In this document: in pieces, positions 12,061 through 21,294 of the stretch
Numbering within the stretch: the stretch's first letter is position 1
How the letters are laid out: each line of letters starts with the position of its first letter
Assembly: GCF_020881035.1 (NCBI RefSeq)
Contig: NZ_JAJITC010000002.1
Location: 124,001 to 188,000, forward strand
Origin: Paraburkholderia translucens
GTDB taxonomy: Bacteria > Pseudomonadota > Gammaproteobacteria > Burkholderiales > Burkholderiaceae
Direction of reading: 5' to 3'
DNA: 64,000 nt
Notes under the pieces: generated by a model
What the model saw: only the letters and a program-made list of their open reading frames with translations
Told to the model about the DNA's origin: nothing
Databases searched by the model: none
Translations under genes and position numbers: made by a program

Positions 12061-12900
12061 TTATTTTTGCAACGGCCGGCGCACGCTTTGCTCGTATATC
12101 GACGGATCGACGATGTTCATTTCATCCCTCGGGCGTTCGCCGAAAACTCGCTCAAAGTCTTCGGGGCCCAGAATGTCGGCAGCATCGTGGAGAAAAGACG
12201 AATAGGCCTTGTTCAGTTCCGAGGCCGGCGGAGTATCGCTGCCCGGCGGGGCGTATTGCAAACGCTCGACCCGGACCATAAAGGCGCGTCGATGGTCCAT
12301 CAGCGTCTTGATCTTCACGTCCGCGCCAGGACCTTTCAGGGTTGTCCGAAGATGCTCCTGAAAATCATCGACATCGGAATCCGCATGTCCTGATTTCATC
12401 GCGTCACTCCCGCTGGCGGTCGAGCACTGAATCTTTTTGCTCGCCCACGCAGCATGCTGCTTGCCGTAGGTTCCGAAAACCGCGTTACTCAACCAGTAAC
12501 CCCTGGACAGGCGGACCGTAGCAGGGGGCACTCCGCTGCGGCCGGTCGCCCAAAGGATCTGGTTTGACAGTTGATGGCATACGCCATCGCGGCCATAGCT
12601 GAAAATCGTTCCACGAGCCGCCGTACTGATGTTCGAGTCCACATCGGGCAGGCACAGACAACTAGCATAAAGCAGATTTGCACCGCCTGAAGCCAGAAAC
12701 CCGTCCGCGTTGACCGGCGTGCCGCCTCGCGCATGGAAGCCGCCCCAGCTGTACCAATAGTGCTCTCCGGCGCTCAGGACGTCGGCGAGCGTCGGATAGA
12801 TCTTCAGCCGGCTGTCGTAGATCGTCACCCAGGTATGATCAACCGCCGAACCTTGGAAATACGCCGGAACGGACCATGCGAACAATGTAACGGCGCTCAT
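12061..12900 (-). CDS. Hypothetical protein, possible permuted papain-like (His-then-Cys) fold
   Basis: 279 residues, no signal peptide. I do not recognise the family. An early HTWVTIYD segment and a central GVCHQLSNQILWATG segment place a conserved-looking His about 85 residues before a Cys at the start of a helix. That order and spacing are what permuted NlpC/P60 (LRAT/YiiX-like) hydrolases show. The C-terminal third is helical and charged and holds LSRGYWLSNAVFG. GC content is visibly lower than in neighbours and the gene sits directly behind a tRNA, so acquisition by transfer is plausible. No integrase is present. Function is inference only. Confidence 0.65.
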   Translation of the reverse strand: MSAVTLFAWSVPAYFQGSAVDHTWVTIYDSRLKIYPTLADVLSAGEHYWYSWGGFHARGGTPVNADGFLASGGANLLYASCLCLPDVDSNISTAARGTIFSYGRDGVCHQLSNQILWATGRSGVPPATVRLSRGYWLSNAVFGTYGKQHAAWASKKIQCSTASGSDAMKSGHADSDVDDFQEHLRTTLKGPGADVKIKTLMDHRRAFMVRVERLQYAPPGSDTPPASELNKAYSSFLHDAADILGPEDFERVFGERPRDEMNIVDPSIYEQSVRRPLQK

Positions 12901-12992
12901 TGCTTCACCCTTTTATCCGGTCGCGTCACCGCGCTGCCGCGCGACGCGTCGCCCGATAAGCCGGTAGACCAACCGGCGAAACGCTCAGGCCA

Positions 12993-13700
12993 TCAAGCCG
13001 GCCGCTGCGGAATATTCAGCCCGCGCACCACTGCCGGACGCTCGACGAACGCAGCCAGCACACGCCTCACGTTCGGGAAGTCCTGAATGCCGACCAGCTC
13101 GCCCGCCTCGTAGAAACCGACCAGATTGCGCACCCACGGGAAGATCGCGATATCGGCGATCGAATACCGGTCGCCCATCACCCATGCGCGTCCTTCGAGC
13201 CGCTGCTCCAGCACGCCGAGCAGCCGCTTCGATTCGGCGATGTAGCGATCGCGCGGACGCTTGTCCTCGTACTCCTTGCCCGCGAATTTGTGGAAGAAAC
13301 CGACCTGGCCGAACATCGGGCCGATGCCGCCCATCTGGAACATCACCCACTGAATCGTCTCGTAACGGCCGGCGGCGTCCTGCGGGATCAACTGGCCGCT
13401 CTTGTCGGCGAGGTAGATCAGGATCGCGCCCGATTCGAACAGCGGCAGCGGTTTGCCGTCGGGACCGTTCGGATCGAGGATCGCCGGAATCTTGTTGTTC
13501 GGGTTCAGCGACAGAAACGCCGGCGTCATCTGATCGTTGGTATCGAAGCGCACCAAATGCGGCTCGTACGGCAAGCCGGTTTCTTCGAGCATGATCGAGA
13601 TTTTGACGCCATTGGGCGTCGGTAGCGAATAGAGCTGAATCCGGTCCGGATGCTCGGCCGGCCATTTCTTCGTGATCGCGAAAGCGGATAAATCGGTCAT
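12993..13700 (-). CDS. yfcG: Nu-class glutathione transferase / disulfide-bond oxidoreductase (YfcG-like)
   Basis: 235 residues. The N-terminal thioredoxin-like fold has LYSLPTPNGVKISIMLEE, NPNNKIPAILD and FESGAILIYLA; the C-terminal helical domain has WVMFQMGGIGPMFGQ and YSIADIAIFPWV. These closely follow E. coli YfcG/YghU, which bind two glutathiones and reduce disulfides. Slightly longer than YfcG (215) at the N-terminus. Confidence 0.9.
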   Translation of the reverse strand: MTDLSAFAITKKWPAEHPDRIQLYSLPTPNGVKISIMLEETGLPYEPHLVRFDTNDQMTPAFLSLNPNNKIPAILDPNGPDGKPLPLFESGAILIYLADKSGQLIPQDAAGRYETIQWVMFQMGGIGPMFGQVGFFHKFAGKEYEDKRPRDRYIAESKRLLGVLEQRLEGRAWVMGDRYSIADIAIFPWVRNLVGFYEAGELVGIQDFPNVRRVLAAFVERPAVVRGLNIPQRPA

Positions 13701-13829
13701 GGGTTGGGGTCGCCCTAGGTGAAGTAAATTGCGGGACCGCCCAATATAAACCGACTCCGTACAACGCGCGCGCCGCCGCGCGAACAGCTTACAAACCCTG
13801 CCGCACCGCCGGCGTTCGAAATCGGCGCT

Positions 13830-14051
13830 TCACCACAAGTCCTTCGTCGCCGTGCCCGCGCGCATGTTGAAGCCTTCGCGCCACAGCGCCGCGCCGACCG
13901 TGAGCAGCAGCGACTTCTCGTTACCGTCGAGCAGTTCCCACGCCGCCGCCAGCCATGTCGCGAAGTTCGCGCAGGTCACTTCCAGATCCGGCGGCGCCTT
14001 GCCTTCCAGGTACTGCCGTTCGAACATCGAAAGTATCTTTTCGGGTGTCAT
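13830..14051 (-). CDS. Small hypothetical protein
   Basis: 73 residues beginning MTPEKILSMFERQYLEG. Soluble, helical, with one Cys (EVTCANFATW). Start chosen for the AAGGAG eight bases upstream; the open frame continues to 14219 without a ribosome site. I do not recognise a characterised family. Confidence 0.7.
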   Translation of the reverse strand: MTPEKILSMFERQYLEGKAPPDLEVTCANFATWLAAAWELLDGNEKSLLLTVGAALWREGFNMRAGTATKDLW

Positions 14052-14246
14052 TGGCGCGATCTCCTTGTGGGATTGTGCCAAGTCTAAGGGCCTCACATCG
14101 CGCGCGGAACGCCCATGATCGCGATCTCGGGTTACTCCCAGGCGGCGCCGCGCCATCGATGCGCGCCCGGCGCGTTCGAGGAAATTTCTTGTCGAACGGC
14201 CTAAAGTCTTGCCGCGCACTGCCGTATACGCGTTCAGGGAGGAGCC

Positions 14247-14561
14247 ATGGACGATACGGGGACTACGTTTTCTGGATCATCGCAGGCCGCGCTGATCGAT
14301 CACGACATTGCGCATATCGCGCGCGTCATGCCCGTATCGCTGCGTGGCGATTTGGGCGGCCCGATTCTGCCAGCCGCGTACTGGCGCAAACGGCTGACCA
14401 AGCTGCTCGAAAGCGGCCGGCTCGGTCCCGCGCAATTGCGTAAAGTCGAAAGCCTGCTGCTGCAACTCGATCAGCTCGCCTCGACGCCGCCACCCGAATG
14501 GGAACGCTTCGCGCCCGCCGCCGCGCCGGCCGACGCGGCCAAGAAGCTGCGGTCGGCCTGA
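14247..14561 (+). CDS. Hypothetical protein
   Basis: 104 residues, preceded by GGGAGGAG at good distance. Contains a conserved-looking core, DHDIAHIARVMPVSLRGDLGGPILPAAYWRKRL, followed by a helical segment rich in Leu and Gln. No signal peptide or known motif. Divergent from the 73-residue protein to the left. Confidence 0.7.
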   Translation: MDDTGTTFSGSSQAALIDHDIAHIARVMPVSLRGDLGGPILPAAYWRKRLTKLLESGRLGPAQLRKVESLLLQLDQLASTPPPEWERFAPAAAPADAAKKLRSA

Positions 14562-14643
14562 TTCGCCAGCCCGCTTCCCCTTCTTTACACCCGCTGAACC
14601 TGCAGGCATGCCGCGGCACCGGCACGCCGCTCGTCGCGCGCCC

Positions 14644-14678
14644 AAAAAAAAAGCGGCCGCGCACGAAGTCGCGGCCGC
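14644..14678 (-). terminator. Strong minus-strand terminator without an obvious gene
   Basis: Read on the minus strand, GCGGCCGCG and CGCGGCCGC form a perfect nine-base stem with an eight-base loop, followed by nine T. There is no minus-strand protein gene between here and 18938, so it may end a small RNA transcribed from the dcm upstream region. Confidence 0.8.
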
Positions 14679-14829
14679 GAACACACATCGCAACGCAGGG
14701 AACGAGCGTCACGTGAGAAGCGTACACGAGCATTCGTGACTTCCATGTTTCGCTACGGACAAACGTAGCGGCACGGCTTATCGCGAAAAATTCCTGCGGA
14801 TCGGCAGTAAAAATGGGGAAAGGGGACGA
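14644..14829 (-). ncRNA. Candidate small RNA (~185 nt)
   Basis: Proposed from three things seen: the orphan terminator at 14644-14678; local hairpins CGCTACG/CGTAGCG (14751-14770) and CACGA/TCGTG (14725-14738); and a possible minus-strand promoter with TTGCTG (14859-14864) and TATGAC (14836-14841) 17 bases apart. The promoter overlaps the dcm leader. Not matched to any known RNA family. Confidence 0.35.
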
Positions 14830-14873
14830 CCTTAGGTCATAATGTCCGCAAAAATTCCCAGCAAGGACGCCAC

Positions 14874-16166
14874 GTGACCCTAGTCGCCCCGTTCGACCTG
14901 CTCAAGCAGGCGCGCGCCCGTTTCACCCAACGCGAAATCGCCGCGCATGTCGGCAAGGACATCAAGACGGTGCGTCGCTGGGAAAAAGGTGAAACGCCTT
15001 GTCCCGCGATGCTGGAGCCCGCATTGCGCGATCTGCTGCGGCAAGGCGCCCACGCGGCGCAACCCGCGGCAGACGCGGCACGGTTTCGCTTCATCGATCT
15101 GTTCGCGGGCATCGGCGGCATTCGCATGGGCTTCGAGGCCCACGGCGGCGAATGCGTGTTCACCAGCGAGTGGAACGAGTTCTCGACGCGGACGTACCGC
15201 GAAAACTACGGTGACAACTCCGCAAGCGGCAGCGCGCATGCGCTGATCGGCGATATCGTCGCGTTTCCGGCCGAGGATGTGCCAAGCCACGACGTGCTGC
15301 TCGGCGGCTTTCCGTGCCAGCCGTTTTCGATCGCCGGCGTCAGCAAGAAGAACGCGCTCGGCCGGCCGCACGGCTTCGAATGCACGACCCAGGGCACACT
15401 CTTTTTCGACGTCGCGCGCATCATCGCCGCGAAGCGCCCCGCCGCATTCCTGCTCGAAAACGTGAAGAACCTGCTGTCTCACGACAAGGGCCGCACCTTC
15501 GACGTGATCCTGCAAACGCTGCGCGACGAGCTCGGCTACGAGGTGCACTACCGCGTGATCGACGCCCGGCATTTCACGCCGCAGCATCGCGAACGCATCA
15601 TCATCGTCGGCTTTCGCGGCAAGACCACGTTCACGTGGGACGACCTGCGTCTGCCCGACGAGGCTCCGCGGCTCGGCGCGATTCTGCATCGCACGGACGG
15701 CAGCGAACCCGTGCTGCCGTGGGACCACGACCGCTTCTTCGATCACACCGCGCGCCGCGTGCAGCCGAAGTACACGCTCACACCGAAGCTGTGGGCGTAT
15801 CTGCAGGACTATGCGGCGAAGCATCGCGCGGCCGGCAACGGCTTCGGTTTCGGCATGGCGTATCCGGATAGCGTCACGCGCACGCTGTCGGCGCGCTACC
15901 ACAAGGACGGCTCCGAGATTCTCGTCTATCAGGGCGAGGCGCTGCGGCCGCGCCGCCTGACGCCGCGCGAATGCGCGCGCCTGATGGGCTTCCCCGACAC
16001 CTTCAGGATTCCCGTCAGCGATACGCAGGCCTACCGGCAATTCGGCAACAGCGTGGTGATGCCGGTGATGCGCGAAGTGGCGCGTATCATGCTGCCGCAT
16101 GTGCAAACCCTGCTCGCCCACCCGACACGCGATGCTTCGAAACGCTCACTGCCGCTCTATGCATGA
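14874..16166 (+). CDS. dcm: DNA (cytosine-5) methyltransferase, Dcm type
   Basis: 430 residues. The first 60 form a helix-turn-helix-like segment ([23 protein letters not shown]). Then all C5-methyltransferase motifs appear in order: [15 protein letters not shown] (SAM binding), [12 protein letters not shown] (catalytic Cys), [18 protein letters not shown], target-recognition region, and FGNSVVMPV. Start is GTG with AAGGA upstream. Followed after 39 bases by vsr, the usual mismatch-repair partner of CCWGG methylation. No restriction endonuclease gene is adjacent. Specificity is inferred from the vsr link. Confidence 0.95.
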   Translation: MTLVAPFDLLKQARARFTQREIAAHVGKDIKTVRRWEKGETPCPAMLEPALRDLLRQGAHAAQPAADAARFRFIDLFAGIGGIRMGFEAHGGECVFTSEWNEFSTRTYRENYGDNSASGSAHALIGDIVAFPAEDVPSHDVLLGGFPCQPFSIAGVSKKNALGRPHGFECTTQGTLFFDVARIIAAKRPAAFLLENVKNLLSHDKGRTFDVILQTLRDELGYEVHYRVIDARHFTPQHRERIIIVGFRGKTTFTWDDLRLPDEAPRLGAILHRTDGSEPVLPWDHDRFFDHTARRVQPKYTLTPKLWAYLQDYAAKHRAAGNGFGFGMAYPDSVTRTLSARYHKDGSEILVYQGEALRPRRLTPRECARLMGFPDTFRIPVSDTQAYRQFGNSVVMPVMREVARIMLPHVQTLLAHPTRDASKRSLPLYA

Positions 16167-16205
16167 GCGCTCTCGCCACGCGCGCGGCGGCGCGGCCCGC
16201 TGACG

Positions 16206-16652
16206 ATGGTCGATATCGTCGATAGCGCGACGCGCAGCCGGATGATGTCCGGCATTCGCGGCCGCAACACCAAGCCCGAGATCCTGGTCCGCAGCCTGCT
16301 GCATCGCCAGGGCCTGCGCTTCAGACTCGACGCGCGCGATCTGCCCGGCCGCCCCGACATCGTGCTGCCGCGTTATCGCGCCGTCGTGCTCGTGCATGGC
16401 TGCTTCTGGCACGGCCACGACTGCCATCTGTTCAAATGGCCGCAGACGCGGCCCGATTTCTGGCGCGACAAGATTGGCCGCAATCGCAGCAACGACGCCC
16501 AGGTTCGTGCCGCGCTGCTCGCGAGCGGCTGGCGCGTCGCGGTCGTATGGGAATGCGCATTGCGCGGCGCGAATCGCGATATCGCGGGCGTGATCGATCG
16601 GCTCGTCGCGTGGATCAGAAGCGACGCGCCGCAGTTCGACGAGCGCGGCTGA
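16206..16652 (+). CDS. vsr: Very short patch repair endonuclease
   Basis: 148 residues with the Vsr signature: RSRMMSGIRGRNTKPEILVR at the start, GRPDIVLP with the catalytic Asp, and VLVHGCFWHGHDCHLFKWP with the zinc-binding and catalytic His residues. It nicks 5' of the T in T:G mismatches left by deamination of 5-methylcytosine. Same strand and probably same transcript as dcm. Confidence 0.96.
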   Translation: MVDIVDSATRSRMMSGIRGRNTKPEILVRSLLHRQGLRFRLDARDLPGRPDIVLPRYRAVVLVHGCFWHGHDCHLFKWPQTRPDFWRDKIGRNRSNDAQVRAALLASGWRVAVVWECALRGANRDIAGVIDRLVAWIRSDAPQFDERG

Positions 16653-16848
16653 AAACCTCCAGCGGCCTGCCCGGCTCGCGCGAGTCTCGCAGCCGCTGGT
16701 GATACACTCGACAAGCTCGCTCGGGGCGCTTTCCAGGCGCTTTCAAGGCATGTTTTCAAGCCCTTCGGCATGCACGAGATGCACCTCGCCCGCCGCGACA
16801 CACGCGCACTCCGACGATCCCAGAACCAATCAACAAGGGAGGCACATC

Positions 16849-17352
16849 ATGGCTGACTTCCGTCTCTGGTCCGACGACTTTCCCACCAACGGCTTCATGC
16901 CGAAAGCGCAGGAATACAACGACAAGGCATTCGGCGTCGACGGCGAAAACCTCTCGCCGTCGCTGCAGTGGGAGGCGCCGCCCGCGGACACGCAAAGCTT
17001 CGCGCTGACCGTTCACGATCCCGACGCACCGACCGGCAGCGGATTCTGGCACTGGGTCGTCGTGAACATTCCGGCCGAGGTGCGCTCACTGCCGCGCAAC
17101 GCCGGCGAGGCCGACGGCTCGCTGCTGCCGCAAGGCGCCATTCAGGTGCGCAACGACTACGGGACGGTCGGCTTTGGCGGCGCGGCGCCGCCGCGCGGCG
17201 ACCGCACGCATCGCTACATTTTCCGGCTGCACGCGCTGAAGGTGCCGCATCTGCCGGTCACAGCAGAGACGACCAACGCGGTCGCGCGCTTCATGACGCA
17301 CCTGAACGAGATCGACTCGACGACCCACACGGGCCTTTACGAACTCACATAA
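16849..17352 (+). CDS. YbhB/YbcL family Raf-kinase-inhibitor-like protein
   Basis: 167 residues. PEBP-like fold with SPSLQWEAPPADTQSFALTVHDPDAP, FWHWVVVNIPA and GGAAPPRGDRTHRYIFRLHAL. Start at 16849 has AGGGAGG upstream. Cytoplasmic, ligand unknown. Stands alone between vsr and the MFS gene. Confidence 0.92.
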   Translation: MADFRLWSDDFPTNGFMPKAQEYNDKAFGVDGENLSPSLQWEAPPADTQSFALTVHDPDAPTGSGFWHWVVVNIPAEVRSLPRNAGEADGSLLPQGAIQVRNDYGTVGFGGAAPPRGDRTHRYIFRLHALKVPHLPVTAETTNAVARFMTHLNEIDSTTHTGLYELT

Positions 17353-17476
17353 CTCGCACGCATGCGCGGCGCCGTTGCCCTGGTAACGCCGGCGCCGCGC
17401 TAACCGACATGCCCACAGCGGCCAGCGCGTAAGCCGCGCACCGGCGCGCCAACATCTCCGACAAGTCAAACAGTTG

Positions 17477-18895
17477 ATGCAAGCACCCTCCCCGCGCACG
17501 GACGCCCCGACACCCTCCGCTTCCCGCTTCGAAGGCAAGGAACTGGGCCTGCCGATTCCACAACGTTACTGGGCGATGCTCGTGATCGGGCTCGGGCTCA
17601 CGCTAGCGGTGCTCGACAGCGCGATCGCCAACGTCGCGCTGCCGACCATCGCGCGCAACCTCAATGCGAGCGCCGCCGCATCGATCTGGGTCGTCAACGC
17701 GTATCAGCTCGCGATTACGATCACGCTGCTGCCGCTCGCCTCGCTCGGCGACCGCATCGGCTACCGGCGCGTCTACCTGTCGGGGCTGATTTTGTTCACG
17801 GTCGCGTCGTTCGGCTGCGCGCTGTCCAGCTCGCTAGCGACGCTCGCGCTCGCCCGCGTGGTCCAAGGCTTCGGCGCGGCCGGCATCATGAGCGTCAATA
17901 CAGCGCTCGTGCGCATGATCTATCCGCCGTCGCAACTCGGGCGCGGCGTCGCGATCAACGCGATGGTGGTAGCGGTGTCGTCGGCGGTCGGGCCGACGGT
18001 CGCCTCCGGCGTGCTCGCAATCGCGACGTGGCCGTGGCTGTTCGCGATCAACGTGCCGATCGGCATCGCGGCGATCGGCGGCGGCTTCAAGGCGTTGCCG
18101 CTGAACCCCGGCCACGAATCGCCGTACGACTATCTGAGCGCAGTCATGAACGCGTTCGTGTTCGGCCTGCTGATTTTCGCGGTCGACGGTCTCGGCCACG
18201 GCCAGCGCGTCGGCTACGTGACGCTCGAGGCGCTCGGCGCCCTCGTGATCGGCTACTTCTTCGTGCGGCGGCAACTGACGCAGCCCGCGCCGCTGCTGCC
18301 GATCGATCTGCTGCGCATTCCGGTGTTCGGGCTGTCGGTCGGAACCTCGGTCTGCTCGTTCTGCGCGCAGATGCTCGCATTCGTGTCGCTGCCATTCCTG
18401 CTGCAGGAAACGCTCGGCATGTCGCAAGTCGAAACAGGTCTTCTGATGACGCCGTGGCCCGCGATCATCATCATCGCCGCGCCGATTTCGGGCGTGCTGT
18501 CCGACAAGGTGTCGGCCGGCTGGCTCGGCGGCGTCGGGCTCGCGGCGATGACAGCCGGACTGCTGCTGCTCGCGACGCTCGGACCTCACCCCGACGCGCT
18601 GCAGATCGTGTGGCGCATGGCGCTATGCGGCGCGGGCTTCGGCATCTTCCAGTCGCCGAACAATCGCACCATGCTGTCATCGGCGCCGCGCGAGCGCAGC
18701 GGCGGCGCGAGCGGCATGCTCGGCACCGCGCGTCTGACCGGGCAGACGCTCGGCGCGGCGCTGGTCGCGCTGATCTTCGGTGTCGCACCGGAAAATGGGA
18801 CGGTCGTGGCGCTGTATGTGGCCGCCGGGTTCTCAGCGGTTGCGGCAGTGGTCAGCACGATGCGGGTCATGCATAAGACGGCACAGCCGACGTGA
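17477..18895 (+). CDS. MFS drug exporter, DHA2 family
   Basis: 472 residues, about 14 membrane helices. Early motif LDSAIANVALPTIARNL and WVVNAYQLAITITLLPLASLGDRIGYRRV (motif A) are typical of EmrB/QacA-type proton antiporters; LARVVQGFGAAGIMSVN is motif B. No membrane-fusion (EmrA) partner is present. ATG at 17477 follows an in-frame TTG; ribosome site is weak. Confidence 0.9.
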   Translation: MQAPSPRTDAPTPSASRFEGKELGLPIPQRYWAMLVIGLGLTLAVLDSAIANVALPTIARNLNASAAASIWVVNAYQLAITITLLPLASLGDRIGYRRVYLSGLILFTVASFGCALSSSLATLALARVVQGFGAAGIMSVNTALVRMIYPPSQLGRGVAINAMVVAVSSAVGPTVASGVLAIATWPWLFAINVPIGIAAIGGGFKALPLNPGHESPYDYLSAVMNAFVFGLLIFAVDGLGHGQRVGYVTLEALGALVIGYFFVRRQLTQPAPLLPIDLLRIPVFGLSVGTSVCSFCAQMLAFVSLPFLLQETLGMSQVETGLLMTPWPAIIIIAAPISGVLSDKVSAGWLGGVGLAAMTAGLLLLATLGPHPDALQIVWRMALCGAGFGIFQSPNNRTMLSSAPRERSGGASGMLGTARLTGQTLGAALVALIFGVAPENGTVVALYVAAGFSAVAAVVSTMRVMHKTAQPT

Positions 18896-18937
18896 CCGGC
18901 AACGCGCCACCCGGCGAGGCGCGCCGCACCTGAGGGC

Positions 18938-20365
18938 TCAGGGCGATGCCGTCACGTCAGCGAGCTTTACCGCTTTGGCCGTCACCGAAGACGCAGTCGC
19001 GACGTGGCGCAGATCGTCAAGGAACGTGTCCCGCCATACCGACAGATTGTTCTCGCGCATCGGCTCCATCATGTCGGCGTGACGCGCCTGACGCTCGGCG
19101 AGCGGCATCGAGAGCGCGCGTTCGAGCGCTTCGGCCATCTGCGACAGATCGAACGGATTGACGACGAGCGCCCCAGGTAACTGCTCGGCCGCGCCCGCGA
19201 ATTGCGAGAGCACGAGCACGCCCGGATCGGCCGGATCCTGCGACGCGACGTATTCCTTGGCCACGAGGTTCATCCCGTCGCGCAGCGGCGTCACGTAGCC
19301 GACCTGCGATTGGCGGAATAGCGCCATCAGCAGATTGCGTTCGTATTTGCGATTCAAATACTGGATCGGCGTCCAGTCGAGCTGCGCAAAACGGCCGTTG
19401 ATCCGGCCCGCTTCGCCCTCCAGCGTTTGGCGGATGCGCTGATAGGTCTGCACGTCGGCGCGCGTCGGCGGGGCGATCTGCACGAGCGAGACGCGGCCAT
19501 GCCAGCCGGGCGCGTTCTGCAACAGCCGCTCGAACGCCTGGAAGCGCTCGACCAACCCCTTCGAATAGTCGAGCCGGTCGACGCTCATGATCAGCTTGCG
19601 CCCGCGCATGCCGTCGCGCAGGCTGCGTACCGCCTTGCGGTCGATGTACTGCTCGGCGGTTTTCGCGATTGCATCCGGATAGATGCCGATCGGGTATGCG
19701 CCGACCTTCAGGAAGCGGTTGTACGCGTGCACCATGCCGTCTTCGCTCGATGTGCCGTGATGACCGCGCCCGACATAGTCGACGAACGACTGACGATCCG
19801 CCTCGGTTTGAAAGCCGATCACGTCGTAGCTGCACATCGCCTTGACCAGTTCCTCGTGCGGCGGAATCGTGCGCAATACTTCGGGCACTGGAAACGGAAT
19901 GTGCAGGAAAAAGCCGATGGGATTCATCACGCCCAGATCGCGCAGGCAACGCGCGAACGGCAGCAGGTGGTAGTCGTGCACCCAGATGATGTCGCTCGGC
20001 TTGAGCAGTTCCTTGAGCTGCTTCGCCAGCGTCGCGTTGACGCGCAGGTAGCCGGCGTAGTCGTCGCGGTCGTAGCGGGACAGGTCATTGCGATAGTGGA
20101 AGGTCGGCCACAACGTCGTGTTGGAAAAGCCGCGGTAGTACTCGTCGTAGTCGCGCTTGGTGAGGCCCACCGTGGCGTAGGTGAAGTTGCCCTGCTTCTC
20201 GATCACGGGCGCGGATGGTTCGCTGACCGTTTCACCGCTCCAGCCGAACCAGACGCCGCCAGTCTCTTTCAGCGCGTCCAGTACGCCGATTGCGAGCCCG
20301 CCTGCGGCCGGACGCGCTTCCTGAATCGGTGCGACACGATTCGATACCACGATCAATCTGCTCAT
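18938..20365 (-). CDS. otsA: Trehalose-6-phosphate synthase
   Basis: 475 residues, GT20 fold: VSNRVAP, VHDYHLLPFA, FFLHIPFP, SVDRLDYSKGL, TPLRDGMNLVAKEYVA. Makes trehalose-6-phosphate from UDP-glucose and glucose-6-phosphate for osmotic and desiccation tolerance. Start at 20365 with GGAG upstream. No otsB phosphatase is adjacent. A well-formed sigma-54 promoter lies about 50 bases upstream (20415-20428), so expression probably needs an enhancer-binding activator; two such genes follow within 4 kb. Confidence 0.96.
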   Translation of the reverse strand: MSRLIVVSNRVAPIQEARPAAGGLAIGVLDALKETGGVWFGWSGETVSEPSAPVIEKQGNFTYATVGLTKRDYDEYYRGFSNTTLWPTFHYRNDLSRYDRDDYAGYLRVNATLAKQLKELLKPSDIIWVHDYHLLPFARCLRDLGVMNPIGFFLHIPFPVPEVLRTIPPHEELVKAMCSYDVIGFQTEADRQSFVDYVGRGHHGTSSEDGMVHAYNRFLKVGAYPIGIYPDAIAKTAEQYIDRKAVRSLRDGMRGRKLIMSVDRLDYSKGLVERFQAFERLLQNAPGWHGRVSLVQIAPPTRADVQTYQRIRQTLEGEAGRINGRFAQLDWTPIQYLNRKYERNLLMALFRQSQVGYVTPLRDGMNLVAKEYVASQDPADPGVLVLSQFAGAAEQLPGALVVNPFDLSQMAEALERALSMPLAERQARHADMMEPMRENNLSVWRDTFLDDLRHVATASSVTAKAVKLADVTASP

Positions 20366-20414
20366 TAGTGCTCCATTGTTTCGTTGTATGCGGAAATGTG
20401 CCAAAACGGTGCAT

Positions 20415-20428
20415 GCAAGCACTGTGCC
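20415..20428 (-). promoter_or_regulatory. Sigma-54 promoter of otsA
   Basis: On the minus strand the sequence reads GGCAC-AGTGC-TTGC followed by A, matching the -24/-12 consensus (GGCAC, five bases, TTGC). Predicted start about 20403, giving a leader of about 38 bases. Confidence 0.65.
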
Positions 20429-20596
20429 GATATATGAGATTCCGGGAATAAATTTGTATGAAAATGTGACGGGCGAGCCAAACCACTGCGATCATCGCGG
20501 ATCGCGAAGAAAATTCTTCTGTCTTATATCAGAGGCAGAGGTGTTTCTTACCAGCGTCGAGCCCGTCGCGGCATCCTTTGCGGATGCTGCGCAGCT

Positions 20597-20809
20597 TCAG
20601 GCGTCTTGCTCCGAGCCCAGATCGCGCTGGTATTCAAGGCCTTCCTGACGCACCCCGCCCTGGTTGTGCTCGCCGTCCGGCGGCGTATGCGGAGCGATCC
20701 GATTCTGCGCGGCCGGGTCCGGCGACTCCACCGGCTCCGTCTTGACGTCGGCCGGACGGGGCCCGCGCCTGGAATGCCGCGCGGAACGTCGCAATGCGGG
20801 ATGTCTCAT
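20597..20809 (-). CDS. Small basic/Pro-rich hypothetical protein
   Basis: 70 residues beginning MRHPALRRSARHSRRGPRP and ending in an acidic, Gln-rich tail. Start has GGAGG seven bases upstream. No domain recognised; low complexity. Lies between otsA and another small Pro-rich gene on the same strand. Confidence 0.5.
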   Translation of the reverse strand: MRHPALRRSARHSRRGPRPADVKTEPVESPDPAAQNRIAPHTPPDGEHNQGGVRQEGLEYQRDLGSEQDA

Positions 20810-21016
20810 GATCGTGCCTCCGGGGAAGCCTGCCGCTTGTCGCGGCACCCATACAGTCTAGGGGGCGAAACCGTAAATTGCCGGTAAAACATGCGTCGGC
20901 TTTGTAACAAATACAGCAATGCCCTGCACCGGTTTGGGGCGACCGGCCTCGTGCGGTGCGCCGGCTGCATCCGATCTGGGACGGCGCGCCCGCCGGCATG
21001 GATGGCCGTGTCGACA

Positions 21017-21259
21017 TTACGGTGCGCGCGGCGGACGCGGGTCGGCTTGAGGTGTTTGTGCAGGCTGCGGGGGAGGGTCGCCGATCGGGGGCGCGACCGG
21101 TTCGTCGGGTTCGATCGGCTCGGGTGTCGGGCCGGGAACCGTGTCGGGTTCGCCGGGGTCGGGCGGCGCAACGGGAGGCGCAGTGGGCGGCTCGACCGGC
21201 TCGGGCCGGTGAGCCCGCAGCGGCAGAGAGGATGCGGGAACGGCGGCGTAATACGGCAT
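21017..21259 (-). CDS. Small Pro-rich protein under a sigma-54 promoter
   Basis: 80 residues. MPYYAAVPASSLPLRAHRP is followed by a long Pro/Glu/Ala-rich tail (repeats of PEP, PPD, PDEP). Start at 21259 rather than the in-frame TTG at 21298, because the sigma-54 -12 element overlaps the latter. Function unknown; probably disordered. Confidence 0.55.
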   Translation of the reverse strand: MPYYAAVPASSLPLRAHRPEPVEPPTAPPVAPPDPGEPDTVPGPTPEPIEPDEPVAPPIGDPPPQPAQTPQADPRPPRAP

Positions 21260-21294
21260 GTCGGGGATCTCGTTTTGCGTTCCACCGGAGCGGA

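Noticed and set aside
11815..16652. tRNA-Arg to vsr as a complete genomic island
   Set aside because: No integrase and no copy of the tRNA 3' end was found downstream; only the gene at 12061 looks foreign.
20925..20945. Possible sigma-54 promoter for the small gene at 20809
   Set aside because: GG and GC elements are one base too far apart for sigma-54.
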